Notes under the pieces: generated by a model
Database searches by the model: none
What the model was told of the DNA's origin: nothing
What the model saw: the letters and a program-made list of their open reading frames with translations, nothing else
Made by a program: the position numbers and the translations under genes
From: JAPPHA01 sp963662815
GTDB taxonomy: Bacteria; Pseudomonadota; Alphaproteobacteria; Rhodobacterales; Rhodobacteraceae
Assembly: GCA_963662815.2 (NCBI GenBank)
Contig: CAXXWA010000009.1
Coordinates: forward strand, 186,001 to 250,000
Direction: 5' to 3'
Length of the DNA stretch: 64,000 nucleotides
Shown here: positions 17,022 through 27,500 of the stretch, piece by piece
Position numbering within the stretch: the stretch's first letter is position 1
How the letters are laid out: each line of letters opens with the position of its first letter

Positions 17022-18215
17022 TCAGGTGGTTCTCAAGGTGATTGCCGGGTCGATTCCGAGCGCAGTCCGCACCGCGAAGAGCGAAGCTGCCAGCACGATC
17101 CCAAGCGGAAGTACAACGGCGAGAAAGGCGGCCCGCACATCGAGCGCAACCACGCTTCTACCGCCCGGCATGCGGTCGGCGAACATGGCATCTGCAACGG
17201 AGGCGGCCACCCAGAAGAGGAGAAAGGCGGCGAAGATCCCGATGGCGCCGATGACGAATGCCTGGATGAGCGGAACCGCCGCGACGTCGCGCCTCCCCAG
17301 CCCCACCAGCATCAGGGTCGCGAGATCCCGCCGCTTGCGGTCCACCTCCGCCCAGAAGCTGAACAGCAGCGCGGCGGCGAGGCCGACGACCGCGGTTCCC
17401 GCTATAAGCAGGAAGGCGAGATCGAGATTGCGGCCGAGCCCCAGCACGCCCTCGATTTCGGGCGCGCGCGAGTGAGTGCCGACGCCGAACCGGTCCTGGA
17501 TCCTGACCTCGAGCTTCGCAACGTCTCGAAGTTCCCGCGCATAGAGGCGCAGCCCCTCGAAACTCGTCGTCCGCCCGGAGAGGTCGCGCCCGTCGGGCAA
17601 CCCGGCGTCAGGCAGCGCGTAGCCGTCGTAGTAGGCCTCGATCATGTCCATCTCCCGCGGCGTCATGAGCACTGCGTCGCCCCGCATCGCCGAAGGTTCG
17701 AGAATGCCGACGACCGCGACCTCGCGCACGAGCGGCCGCCGCCGCTCCGTGCGCGCGACGAGCCGGATGCCGTCCCCTTCGGAGATCGTCAGCTTCTCGG
17801 CGAGGCGGTGCGAGACGGCGACCCGGCCGGCCGTCACTGCGGCCCCGTCCGGGAGTAGCGGATCGCCGGGGCCGCTCGGGACCAGCGTCGCCTGCGCGAT
17901 GCGGTCCGCGCCCGGGCGCTGCACGAGGGCGTCATCCGAGATCGCCCGCGTCTTCAGCGCCACGAAAGCCGCTTCCGGCCAGCCGGCCACCTCCAGGCCG
18001 TCTTCCTCAGCGAAGGCGTTGTCGCCCCGCGTCGCGATGTGGAGAAGGTTCGGATCGGAAAGGAGATCGTCGAGAAGCGCCTGGTAGATGCCCGACTTCA
18101 CTCCGAAGAGGACGAGGAGCGGCACCAGCGTTCCGGCCAGCATCGCGACGTTGCAGAAGAGGTGCACGCGCTCGTGCCACAGCGCCGCGAGCGCAACCCG
18201 AACGGCGAGCATCAC
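17022..18215 (-). CDS. ABC transporter permease, MacB/FtsX type
   Basis: A 397-residue protein with the FtsX/MacB layout: one N-terminal membrane helix (about 18-42), a large extracytoplasmic domain (about 45-265) and three C-terminal helices (about 268-290, 315-345, 365-390). The sequence DRKRRDLATLMLVGLGRRDV before the second helix is the typical coupling segment. Its ATG overlaps the stop of the ATPase gene (ATGA). FtsX-type permeases usually drive conformational work on periplasmic partners rather than solute transport, fitting the secreted vWA and FGE-like neighbours. Confidence 0.8.
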   Translation of the reverse strand: MMLAVRVALAALWHERVHLFCNVAMLAGTLVPLLVLFGVKSGIYQALLDDLLSDPNLLHIATRGDNAFAEEDGLEVAGWPEAAFVALKTRAISDDALVQRPGADRIAQATLVPSGPGDPLLPDGAAVTAGRVAVSHRLAEKLTISEGDGIRLVARTERRRPLVREVAVVGILEPSAMRGDAVLMTPREMDMIEAYYDGYALPDAGLPDGRDLSGRTTSFEGLRLYARELRDVAKLEVRIQDRFGVGTHSRAPEIEGVLGLGRNLDLAFLLIAGTAVVGLAAALLFSFWAEVDRKRRDLATLMLVGLGRRDVAAVPLIQAFVIGAIGIFAAFLLFWVAASVADAMFADRMPGGRSVVALDVRAAFLAVVLPLGIVLAASLFAVRTALGIDPAITLRTT

Positions 18216-18943
18216 GTGGGAGCCCGGGAGACTCGGCTCACGGTCCGCCCAGGCACCGCGGCTTCGGAGTCGACGGCTACGGACAGGCGCGGCACAGAAA
18301 AGCGATTCGCGAAACCGGCGTCGTGCGTCGACACGACGACGCCCGCGCCGTCCTCGCGCGCCGCCGCCATCAGCAGACCGATCACGGCGTCGCTGAGCTC
18401 AGGGTCGAGCGCCGATGTCGGTTCGTCGGCGATGACGAATTCCGGCCTGTGCGCGAGAGCCCGGGCTACCGCCGTCCTCTGGCGCTGCCCGACCGAGAGC
18501 CGGCCGGGCTTGTACCGGCTGACCGCGCCGAGGTCGAGCTGCTCGATCAGCCGCGCGACGCGGGGTTCGTCCACCCGCCCGGTGACGGCCTGCGGCACGG
18601 AGATGTTCTCGCGCACGCTGAGAAAGGGGAAAAGGCCGCCCGTCTGCAGCACGAACCCGAACACGGTAGCGCGAAGCGAGGAGATGCGCGCCCGCGCTCC
18701 GGACCAGAGCGCGGCAACGTCCTCCGACGTCCCGTCCTTCCCTTCGAGCCGGTAGCTGCCGCCCGACTCGGGACGCAGCAGCAGACCAAGGAGTTCGAGG
18801 AACAGTGTCTTCCCGGATCCGCTCCGCCCGGTCAGCGCCCAGGCCTCGCCGGCCGAGAGCGCGAGACCGTCCTCGACGGCGATCCTGAACTCCCGCCCCG
18901 GCTCGCGAAGCGTCGCCCCGATTCTCTCCAGAACGATCCGCAT
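18212..18943 (-). CDS. ABC transporter ATPase, LolD/MacB-like
   Basis: A 243-residue ATPase with Walker A GRSGSGKT, Q-loop segment FGFVLQTGGLFPF, signature LSVGQRQR, Walker B FVIADEPTSALDP and His switch VVSTHD. ATG 18943 lies 4 bp beyond the vWA gene stop, and its own stop overlaps the permease start. It pairs with that permease to form an FtsE/FtsX-like mechanotransmission ABC unit inside the srf-like cluster. Confidence 0.85.
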   Translation of the reverse strand: MRIVLERIGATLREPGREFRIAVEDGLALSAGEAWALTGRSGSGKTLFLELLGLLLRPESGGSYRLEGKDGTSEDVAALWSGARARISSLRATVFGFVLQTGGLFPFLSVRENISVPQAVTGRVDEPRVARLIEQLDLGAVSRYKPGRLSVGQRQRTAVARALAHRPEFVIADEPTSALDPELSDAVIGLLMAAAREDGAGVVVSTHDAGFANRFSVPRLSVAVDSEAAVPGRTVSRVSRAPT

Positions 18944-18947
18944 GGCC

Positions 18948-20852
18948 TCAGGGAAGCGACCGGAGCGGGAGCGCGAAGACATGCTCGCCGTCCGGCGCGC
19001 CCTCGTAGAGTTCGGTCCAGTTGCCCGGGTCGTCGTGCAGCCGTCGATAGAGTTCCGTCTTCTGGCGAAGTTCGTCCAGGATCTCCCGGCGAAGCGTGCC
19101 CGAGTTCGCCCAGCGGTCCTCGGTGATGTCCATGATCCGACTCCTGTAGGGCAGGTTTGCGAGGAACTCGCCGACCGCCCCGCCCAGGGTCTCGAACTCG
19201 GTGTTGACGACGAGATCAGGGTTGACGGCGAGGCGCGAGATCGCATCGCGGAGCCGGCGGAATGACAGGTTCTGGTCGCTGACCTGCGCAGCCTCGGCGT
19301 GTTCGACAATCTTCTCGAGTATGGTCGAGATCGTGGAGAGTTCGTTCTTGGTGACCAGAAGCCGGGGCGACAGCGCCGCCGCTTCCGGCTCCTCGACGGC
19401 CCGATCCGTTACCCAGGTCGAGAGAATTTCCGGCGCCGCGGTTCCCTGCCTGTCGCCCAGAAACCTCAGTCTCATGGCATAGCCGAGGCGGGTCAGCGCG
19501 GGATCCGTGTCTTCCGCGGCCGGCGCCCGGCCCATGGCGATGCGGACGTGATCGACAAGCGCATTGACGATGGCGCGGACCTGCACCGAGAATGCCTCCG
19601 GCGATCCGCCCTCGACCGGAAAGTAGTAGGTCTCCTGGTCGAACTGGGAGAGCGAACGATACTGGCCCTCGGCATAGCGGTGGTTGCCCTCGCCGGCGGG
19701 AGTCTTCAGATGGAGCGTCAGGATCGCGATGCCCTTGTTCTCGGACAGCGTCTGGATTTCCGCGGCGCTTATGGCAGTGCGGGCATTCGGATCCGCCGGT
19801 CCCTTCGGCCCGGCGTCGGTGACGAGGATGATGTACTTGCCTGCGAAGGGCCGGCCGTCCTGACTCCAGTCCGCGGCGTCGATGGCATCCTCGACTCCGG
19901 CGAGGCTGTCCTCGTTGAAGCCGATGCTGCTTTCGCGCGCCGCATCAGTATCGCCGAGCGCCGAGACGATGGCCTCGGGTCCGGCATCGCGCCTGAGCGG
20001 CGACAGCACGCGGGTGCGGTAGACGATGCCCGGTGCGGCGTCCGGGTTGTCCCTGAACCCGATGGCGCCGAAGTGAATCCTCTCGCCGATGTCGGAGTCC
20101 GCAACACCCCCCATGATGTCCCCGATCGCATCCTTCGTGGCGCGGATATATGGCTCCATGGACTGCGTCGTGTCGATGACGAACATGACTCCGGCGTCGA
20201 ATTCCGGGCCAGACGCGGCTTCGGCGGCCTGCTCGACCAACGGCAGCGAGGCGACACGCATCAAAAGGAGGGGGGTGTAGTCGAGCGGGTGGAAGGCCTC
20301 CGCGTAATCGAGGATCGGCATTATGTAGAATCGCTCTCGAATGTCGACGTATTCGCCGGGCTCAACCGAAAGCACGCCGCTTCCCGGGTTCAACCGATCG
20401 TTGTCCGCGTCAGACAGCAGCTGCGCCTGCACCTGCCTGACGGCCTCGTGGTTGAGCAGCCATTCGAGGTTTGCCCGAGTATCGAAGAGCACCTGCCGGT
20501 TCCGGTTGACCGGATTGGTGAAGGCGGCCACGATGTTCTGTTTCCACTCGATCGACCGATCGCCCGGAACCCAGCCGGCAGGCGGCCGGGACGGCGACGT
20601 GCCGACCCGGATCCAGCCGTCCTGCCGCGCAAATACGTAGAGCGGCTGGAACGGCGGGTACCCGCCTGCGCTCGCACCGCCGGGTTCGCCATGCACCGTC
20701 GCGCCGGGACGCGTCAGAACCCGCTGAAATATTGTCGTCGTGCCCTCCGCGAGAAGCGGCCGTTCCTGTGCGTGGCCGACCCGCGGAGCACCTGGCCAGG
20801 CGAGCGCCGCGGCGGCGGCGGCGGCAATCAAACCCTTCGCAAACTTGGGCAT
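18948..20852 (-). CDS. secreted vWA-domain protein (PpkA C-terminal type) with SH3-like N-domain
   Basis: A 634-residue protein with a signal peptide (1-29, ending GHAQ). Residues about 35-100 look like a small SH3-type domain (GGYPPFQPLYVFARQDGWIR, GWVPG). A von Willebrand A domain follows at about 217-420, with metal-site sequence VIDTTQSM (DxTxS), FNEDSLAGVEDAI and YIILVTDAG. The C-terminal 170 residues are helical and end in NWTELYEGAPDGEHVFALPL, a segment I recall from the vWA part of PpkA kinases; the kinase itself is absent. Start ATG 20852 follows AGGAG. It is probably a periplasmic Mg2+-dependent adhesion or scaffold component. Confidence 0.8.
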   Translation of the reverse strand: MPKFAKGLIAAAAAAALAWPGAPRVGHAQERPLLAEGTTTIFQRVLTRPGATVHGEPGGASAGGYPPFQPLYVFARQDGWIRVGTSPSRPPAGWVPGDRSIEWKQNIVAAFTNPVNRNRQVLFDTRANLEWLLNHEAVRQVQAQLLSDADNDRLNPGSGVLSVEPGEYVDIRERFYIMPILDYAEAFHPLDYTPLLLMRVASLPLVEQAAEAASGPEFDAGVMFVIDTTQSMEPYIRATKDAIGDIMGGVADSDIGERIHFGAIGFRDNPDAAPGIVYRTRVLSPLRRDAGPEAIVSALGDTDAARESSIGFNEDSLAGVEDAIDAADWSQDGRPFAGKYIILVTDAGPKGPADPNARTAISAAEIQTLSENKGIAILTLHLKTPAGEGNHRYAEGQYRSLSQFDQETYYFPVEGGSPEAFSVQVRAIVNALVDHVRIAMGRAPAAEDTDPALTRLGYAMRLRFLGDRQGTAAPEILSTWVTDRAVEEPEAAALSPRLLVTKNELSTISTILEKIVEHAEAAQVSDQNLSFRRLRDAISRLAVNPDLVVNTEFETLGGAVGEFLANLPYRSRIMDITEDRWANSGTLRREILDELRQKTELYRRLHDDPGNWTELYEGAPDGEHVFALPLRSLP

Positions 20853-20861
20853 GGCATTCTC

Positions 20862-21854
20862 CTATCGGCAGTGGCTCGCGAACACGGACTCATGCAGGAG
20901 GTCTTCGTCCGGCCTAAGGGCCGCGCAGGTGCGCTCGAGGCCGGCACCGGCGTCCGCATTGCCCGCAGCCCTTGCGCGCGCGTAGTATTCCACCGCGCGC
21001 AACACGTTCGGTTCGAAATCGACCGGAACCTCGGTCCCGGGTGAAGCATCTGCGTCATAGAGCTGCGCGTAGATCAGAAGCGCATCCGGGTTTTCGGCGG
21101 CGATGCCGCTGTCGAGGACGCGAAGCGCCAGCGAAGGGCTGACGTCGCCCGCGCCGAGGCACTCGACAAGCGCCCGGTACTGATCGTCGAAGCTCGCGCT
21201 CCAGCGGTTCCGGAAGCCCTCATCGCCGCAGTCAAGGGCGGGTCGAGATTCCTCCTCGGGCGCCTGCGTCAGGAACCACGCGGCCCCTGCGAGGACGGCC
21301 GCGGCGGCGAGAAGCAGAACCATGAGCCATGCGCGCCCGCGCTTCCCCGGCCCCTCTTGGGCCGCACCGACGCCCTCCGGCTCCCCGCGCGGAGGTTCCG
21401 GCTCCGGTTTCGGCGCAGGTTCTTCCGGTTCCGGCGGAGGCTCTCCGGGCGCAACCACGCCGGTCAGCGGCCCGGCTCCGCCGGGCTCCGGACGGGTCGG
21501 TTCGCCGGCGCCCACCGCGCCGGCGCCGCCGGCGCGAGGAGAGGGAAGGATGCTGTCCGGCCAGACCGCCCTCGCGGTCAGCGATCCCAGGCGGAATTCA
21601 AGGTAGGAATCAATCTCCACGCGGTCGACGATGTCCGGGCCGAGCGAAATCTGCCGCATGCCCCCGCCGGCATCGGCCGCATCGAAGACGCCGGCCGGCG
21701 CCTGTTCGCTCCGCCAGCCGCCGGCGAGCCAGCGGTCCTGCCTGAGGTCGCGGATCCAGAGTTCAAGGGAAGGATCGATCGGGCCGTCCCGGAACTGCAG
21801 GAGCGCGTGGCCACCTTCCGGGCGGGCGGGATCGGGCATCAGGCGAAGGTCCAT
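20862..21854 (-). CDS. Pro-rich single-span membrane protein of the srf-like cluster
   Basis: A 330-residue protein. Residues 1-100 form a cytoplasmic beta-rich domain (LELWIRDLRQDRWLAGGWRS). Residues about 105-170 are a Pro/Gly/Glu linker (PPPEPEEPAPKPEPEPPRGE). A single membrane helix follows at about 175-195 (AWLMVLLLAAAAVLAGAAWF). The C-terminal 130 residues outside are helical and Sel1-like (ALRVLDSGIAAENPDALLIY, AVEYYARARAAGNADAGAGL). It lies 1 bp after srfC-like and 9 bp before the vWA gene. The architecture suggests a bridge between the cytoplasmic SrfB/SrfC ATPases and the periplasmic vWA protein. No family name is known to me. Confidence 0.65.
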   Translation of the reverse strand: MDLRLMPDPARPEGGHALLQFRDGPIDPSLELWIRDLRQDRWLAGGWRSEQAPAGVFDAADAGGGMRQISLGPDIVDRVEIDSYLEFRLGSLTARAVWPDSILPSPRAGGAGAVGAGEPTRPEPGGAGPLTGVVAPGEPPPEPEEPAPKPEPEPPRGEPEGVGAAQEGPGKRGRAWLMVLLLAAAAVLAGAAWFLTQAPEEESRPALDCGDEGFRNRWSASFDDQYRALVECLGAGDVSPSLALRVLDSGIAAENPDALLIYAQLYDADASPGTEVPVDFEPNVLRAVEYYARARAAGNADAGAGLERTCAALRPDEDLLHESVFASHCR

Positions 21855-21855
21855 T

Positions 21856-24510
21856 TCAGTTCTCCCGTCGATCCCTGAGCCCGGAAAGTATCGCGCCGAG
21901 CCTGACGTTCTGCGCCACGTTCAGCGTGCCGTCATCTCCGTGTAGCGCATTCTTCTCGAACATATCGTAGACCGCAAACACCCAGTCGTCGCGGTAGTCC
22001 TCGGCGTGGCTGACGGGTTCGGCGGGCAGGGTCGAGGCGTCGAAACGAACCGGCTTCCTTGCGAACGCGGGACGCTTGCTCCCGTCCCCCATGTCGACCT
22101 CCGGCCGGTCGGTCTCGGCGACCGCGTTCTGCCCGAGGGTCTCGACGAAACGGTTGATCTCCTCGGCGCAGACCAGCCCCGCGGGCCCGGACTGAACTCG
22201 CGCCGACAGCGAATAGTTGACCTCCCTGAGCGCCTCCATGATCCGCTCCCTGAGACCGGTGCGACGCGCGGCGTGGATGAGGTCGCCGATGAATGCGCCG
22301 GCGTCGGCCCTGGAGAACCCCGTGCGCGCGGCGCAGTTCCGGTCGTCGCTCAGCTTGCGCATGGTTTCGATCCAGTGCTGGACCGCGGTCGTCGCCTGGA
22401 ACTCTTCCTTCGTCATGACCCGGGACTTCAGATCCTCATTGGCGGGCTCGGTTCGTGCGGGCGTCCTGCCGGGCCGCGGACGCGGGCGGACGCGGGTGCC
22501 CGGCGCGTTGCCGGATGCGCCGGGTCCGGCGGACGTCGCCCCGATCCGGATGCCATCCGGAACGCGCGCGATCTGTGCCGCCACCGCGTCCGCGCTAACC
22601 GTCACGGCGGAGAGGAAGGTGCCGAGCCGGCCCTTGTCGAGCGCCGCGTCGAAGGCGTCGATGAGCTGCTCCGCCGCCCGGATCTTGTCCTGGAGCCGCT
22701 GCTCGTGGTCCTCAGCGACGTGATAAGCCGCGAGTCGCTCCTCGATGGCGAGAACGACGATCGAGAGTTGCGCCGCGATCTGGCGCTGCTTGGTTTCCGG
22801 GCGGCAGACACCGGCGAGCTGCGCGAGCAGATGCGTGACGCCCCCGTCGTTGAGCTCAAGCGACGCATTCCAAGACCTGGGCGGGTCGGCGAAGTGGCGC
22901 GCGACGAGCGGCGCCGAATTGTGACCGCGGGCGAGTTCGTCGAGCCTGTCGCGTTTTTCCTCGAGAATCTCGACCTCGCGCCAGGGTTCGCACGTCCGGT
23001 CGTAGCGGATGATCGCTTCCGCGTAGAAGATCGGGTTCCTGAGCCAGAAGCAGTTCCGGAACGGCTTGCCGGGCGTCCAGTTGATCGGCCAGCTGTCCGA
23101 AACCGGGTTGAATTTCTCGAAGGACGCCGCGAGCCGGCGTTGAAACCTCTCGGACGGGTTATCGTCCGATCCCGCGACGTCTATGAGATGCTTGTCGAAC
23201 TTGGTGAGCACGAAGAACAGGATGCAGTCGGCCGCGCTGCGCTCCTCGGGCGTCGCGCCGTGGGTCAGTGCAATCCAGTTCGCGACGAGTCCGGGAAGAT
23301 CGATCGCCTCCATGTTGCTGTCCGGGATGCAGAGCAGCATCGAGGTGATCTCCTGGTCGGAGACGTAGCGGTCGAAGAGGTAGGCCACCTTTCCCCGGAG
23401 GAGAAGCTGCGGAAGGGTTTTCCCGGCCTCGGAAAGCGTCGCTGCGAGGGGTGCCTTGAAGCGGTTCCGCGCACCCGGAAAATCGAGCAGGTCGGTGTGG
23501 TCGAAGAGGTCCGACGGCTTGTCGCGCATTGGCAGGACCAGCTCGGCGGCCAGGGCGCACAACAGCGCCCGCGGCATCTCGATCCGCTTTCCGCTTTCGA
23601 GCATGAGCGCGAGCGGCGCGCTCTGGTCGTCGGCGAAGAGGCCCTGCAGCGTCTTGACGTCGATGATCGAGTTTTCCCGGGGGAAGAGGGACGAGCGCGG
23701 CGCGAAGACGAGACGTCCTTCTCCGCACGCCGCGCGCGCCGCGGCGAGCTTTGCGAAGAGTTGGGTGAGCGGCGCGTGGCCGCCCCAGAGGATCGACAGG
23801 AACTCCGCGCGCTCCGCCTGCCGAAGGCCGGGCGCGGTCGTTGCCGCTTCCTCCCAGAACGACGCCAGCGCGCTCGTGTAGGCGGCGTCGGCAAAGTTCG
23901 CCTCGACATACTCGCGGATCTCCCAGACCTCGTCCTCGGTCATGCCCGCCGCGGCATCGGCTGCGGGCCGTCCCCGGTAAGCCGCAAGCTGCGCCTCGAC
24001 CGCATCGGCGTCCGGCGGCGGCTCCTTGCGGTCGCCGTCCATGTAGAAGCTGTTGAGAATGGTGCGCGCGATGTCGGCCTCGCTCAGCAGGCGAAGCGGG
24101 ATCGGATAGCCCTCCGGCGTCTCGAAACGGGACATGGTGAAACGCGTGACGAGGCCCGTGGATTCGCCCTCGCCCTCGGGATTGATCTGGCTGATGTAGT
24201 CGAGCTGCCCGTCCGGGCCGGCGTAGTCGGCGACTAGGCGGCCTCCCTCCGGGCGCGCGAGGACGGAAACGAGGTACGACTTTCCCGCCTGGCTGGGCCC
24301 GAAGACGCTGACGCACATCTTGGAGCCGGCTGCGGCGGCGAGGCGGCGCGCCCGGCGCCGGCTGCGCCTGAGCATTCTGTGCAGCGACGCCTTCTCGTCG
24401 CCGACGAGCGGCGCGTTTTCCGCGTCAGAGATCCATGCGAGCGCGTCATCGATGAGTTTCGACACCTCCGCGGCGCGATCCGCGACGGAACTATTCAATT
24501 GATCTGCCAA
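21856..24510 (-). CDS. srfC: SrfC-like dynamin-type GTPase
   Basis: An 884-residue protein resembling the SrfC family (putative virulence effector). A P-loop SVFGPSQAGKSYLVSVLA lies near residue 75, followed by DHTDLLDFPGARNRF (G3, DxxG) and FFVLTKFDKHLID (G4, TKxD), so it is a large GTPase of dynamin-like order. The C-terminal half is mainly helical with basic and Pro-rich stretches near residues 660-690. Start is TTG 24510 preceded by GGGGCAGGG. It lies 13 bp after srfB-like. Together they form the SrfB/SrfC pair known from Salmonella and other bacteria; the molecular role is still poorly defined. Confidence 0.8.
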   Translation of the reverse strand: MADQLNSSVADRAAEVSKLIDDALAWISDAENAPLVGDEKASLHRMLRRSRRRARRLAAAAGSKMCVSVFGPSQAGKSYLVSVLARPEGGRLVADYAGPDGQLDYISQINPEGEGESTGLVTRFTMSRFETPEGYPIPLRLLSEADIARTILNSFYMDGDRKEPPPDADAVEAQLAAYRGRPAADAAAGMTEDEVWEIREYVEANFADAAYTSALASFWEEAATTAPGLRQAERAEFLSILWGGHAPLTQLFAKLAAARAACGEGRLVFAPRSSLFPRENSIIDVKTLQGLFADDQSAPLALMLESGKRIEMPRALLCALAAELVLPMRDKPSDLFDHTDLLDFPGARNRFKAPLAATLSEAGKTLPQLLLRGKVAYLFDRYVSDQEITSMLLCIPDSNMEAIDLPGLVANWIALTHGATPEERSAADCILFFVLTKFDKHLIDVAGSDDNPSERFQRRLAASFEKFNPVSDSWPINWTPGKPFRNCFWLRNPIFYAEAIIRYDRTCEPWREVEILEEKRDRLDELARGHNSAPLVARHFADPPRSWNASLELNDGGVTHLLAQLAGVCRPETKQRQIAAQLSIVVLAIEERLAAYHVAEDHEQRLQDKIRAAEQLIDAFDAALDKGRLGTFLSAVTVSADAVAAQIARVPDGIRIGATSAGPGASGNAPGTRVRPRPRPGRTPARTEPANEDLKSRVMTKEEFQATTAVQHWIETMRKLSDDRNCAARTGFSRADAGAFIGDLIHAARRTGLRERIMEALREVNYSLSARVQSGPAGLVCAEEINRFVETLGQNAVAETDRPEVDMGDGSKRPAFARKPVRFDASTLPAEPVSHAEDYRDDWVFAVYDMFEKNALHGDDGTLNVAQNVRLGAILSGLRDRREN

Positions 24511-24523
24511 TGCCCTGCCCCGG

Positions 24524-27500
24524 TTAGTCGAACGAGAAGACGCCGGAGTCCAGCCAGTAGTCGTCCTCGAAGCCGAGCGTATGCAGGCTGAGGCGGACGT
24601 CGCCGGGTTTCATCGGCGTGTTGTCGGCCGCTTCGACGTAAGTGATTTCGAACGCTTCCTGCGCAGCCTCCCGGCGCAGGATGTCTTCGGCGTCCGCCGC
24701 GTCGCCGTCGTCATCGGCGGGCGCACGCTCGAGCGTCACGGAAATCGGCGGCGGCAGGCGCTCTGCCGAGGCGCTTGCGAACTTGAGATGGTAGAGTGGC
24801 GTGGTGATCCACCGCTCGAGCGGCAGTTGCCGCGAACCTATGTGAATCGGCGTGTACAGCTTCACCGTCGCCTCCTCGCCGCCGCCTGTGCCGTCGAGGT
24901 CGACATCGCTGAAGACGACGCGAGCATCCATGATCTTTCCGTTCCGTTCCATTTCCCCGATGTAGCGCGCCGTCGAACGCATCCTGAACGCATTCGTCAT
25001 GACGCGGAAGTTCGCGATGCTGTTCCGGGCGAGCAGCGTCAGCATTCCGCCGACGGCGACCGTGCTCTTCGGGTCGCCGATCCGGTCGGTCGACGGATCG
25101 CGGTAGGGGTACCAGCTGCCGGCCCGATAGTCGTGCATGGCTACCAGCCGGTCCGGCATCACCGCCATCTTCTCCTCGACCAGCGCGCGCAGCGCGGGCA
25201 GGCGGGACGGACGGCCGGTCAGAAGCACGATGTCGCAGTCGAGATGGCCGATGACCTCGGTCAGGTTGGTGAACGCGTCCTCGAAGACGTTGCGCACCAC
25301 CCTGGCGATGTCGGCCTGGCTCGCGCTCAGGGAAAACTCCGCGAGGTGCCAGTCGCGGGCGCCGGCCAGGGCCATCGGCCTCTCGATATAGTCGAGGAGC
25401 TGCCCGGGCAACGCAAGCGCAGGCGGCGCATCCGCGGCCTCCCCGCCGTCCGCGTCCGGCGCAAGTTCATGTTCCCTGGTTCCGAAGACCTCGGCGGCCG
25501 TCAGGCCGAATGCTTCGCGGACATCGGTGTCCTCGGAACGTTCGAGAAGCGCAGTCGCCAGCGGCGCAAGAACGCGGATGCCGAACTGCCGGCGCAACTG
25601 GATCGCCTGCTGGCCGACGCCGCCGACGTCCGCGCCGAAAAGTTCCCTGAGGCGATCCTGAACCCCGATTCCGCCCGCGTCCTCCACGGATTCACGAACC
25701 TGCGGGATGACGATGTCCTCGATGACGGCCCTGACCAGTTCGTCGCCGGCAATCCGGAAGCCCTCGCGGAAGACCTGAACCGGATGCAGGACCCTGTTCT
25801 CCTCGCCGTAGTAGGTGGTGATCATGAGGTCGGTGGTGCCGCCGCCGATGTCGATGCAGGCCAGGCGCACGGAGGGTGCCGCCGCCCCGCCCTTTTCCCG
25901 CGGCCGGTCCTTGCCGCGCAACCTGAGGTAGCGGTCGATCTGGCCCTCGAACCGGTGGACGATCTCGGAATAGAGGTAGACGAGATGCGTGCAGCTCGCC
26001 TCGTCCCATTCGACCACAAGTTCGGGTTGCGCCGTGGTGACCGACGCGGCTTCGGGCATGCCCGCCATTTGCCAGAGCAGCCGGATGGCGCCCTGCGCGC
26101 GGGAGCGGATGATCGCCTGTTCCTGCACCTGCGTCGCCGTCGGCAATGTCAGGATCACCCGGCGCAGTCGCCGCGGAAGGTCGGACTGCGCGCGACCGGC
26201 GCGCGACGCGGGATCGTTGATCTGCACGAGCGCCTGCGCGATCAACTCTCCGAACATGAAGCCGAACAGGGACGAGCGCGAGAACCGAGACCTTAGCGCC
26301 GGCGTCAACTGCGACCGGTCCCGCTTGCGCAGCCGGCTTTTCTGGTCGGCCTTGACCTGTTCGATCACGTCGCCGGAATCGTTGAGGCGCACCATTGCCG
26401 CCTTGGCCACGGACGGCAGATCCTGCCGGCTCTCGTGATTGTGATAGCGCCATTCCTGTTCGACCTCCGAGTCGTCCCACAGATATCGCTTCGGCGACGA
26501 AAGTCCCGAGGTCGTTTCCGTGCCCTCCTCGTCGCCGATGAGACGCATCGCCTCGGCACCGACCCGGACCAGGCTCGGCCAGAAGAAGGCCTTGTTGCGC
26601 CCGGAGGCGCGAGCGAAGCGCTCGCTCCCGAAGTTCGCCTGGCAGAACTCGACACGGCTCTCGAAGAGACCCGCGTGCTGGAACTCGGGCCGGCTGAAGT
26701 CGCGCAACTCCAGCGGGTAGGACTTTGCGAGATCGATTCCCTGCTGGTCCGGGAAGCTCTCGATGAGTATTCCGCACGTCCTGCAGTTTCCGACGTCGAC
26801 CACGAAATCGACATCGACCGGGCGCACCGCTTCATGGTCGGAGACCGTGTCGGCGAGGCGGATGCGGGGGATGCGGACAACTGCCTGCACCGCAGCAATG
26901 CACGTCAGGTAGCGCGCCCAGTGTTCGAGCTGATGGGGAAGGTCCGCCTTGTTGACGGGGCGACCGGGGCGAAGCGCGCGCCTGTAGCGCATGAAATGGT
27001 CTTCAAGCCACTCCGTGACCCACATCTGCCAGTCGGTCTTGCGGCCGTCGTCTCCTTCGGATTCGAGGCGCCGCAGGAACCATGCCACATCGGCCGGATC
27101 GCTTGCGAAACGGAATTCCCGCCGCGCGGCCGCATCGGCGTGCGTCGGCGCGAGGTAGCGTCCGGGCAGCGCTTCCTCGTCCCTTACGAGAGTCGTGTCG
27201 AGGGCGAGCTGGACCCGGTGCGTGTGTCCGTCCAGGACATCCGGGAGTTCGACGACGCGCATGCGCGCCCATGTCGACGGGCCGGCGTCATGGTCCCTGC
27301 GGCCGGTGGCCGTGGCGAAGCCGGAGGACCGGGACCGGAATCCACTTGCCGAGGAAAGGTTCGAATGCGGCTATCGGCCGGATCGCATCCGGGAGTTCGA
27401 CGACGCGCATGCGCGCCCATGTCGACGGGCCGGCGTCATGGTCCCTGCGGCCGGTGGCTTCGCCGCCGTGGCGAAGCCGGAGGACCGGGACCGGAATCCA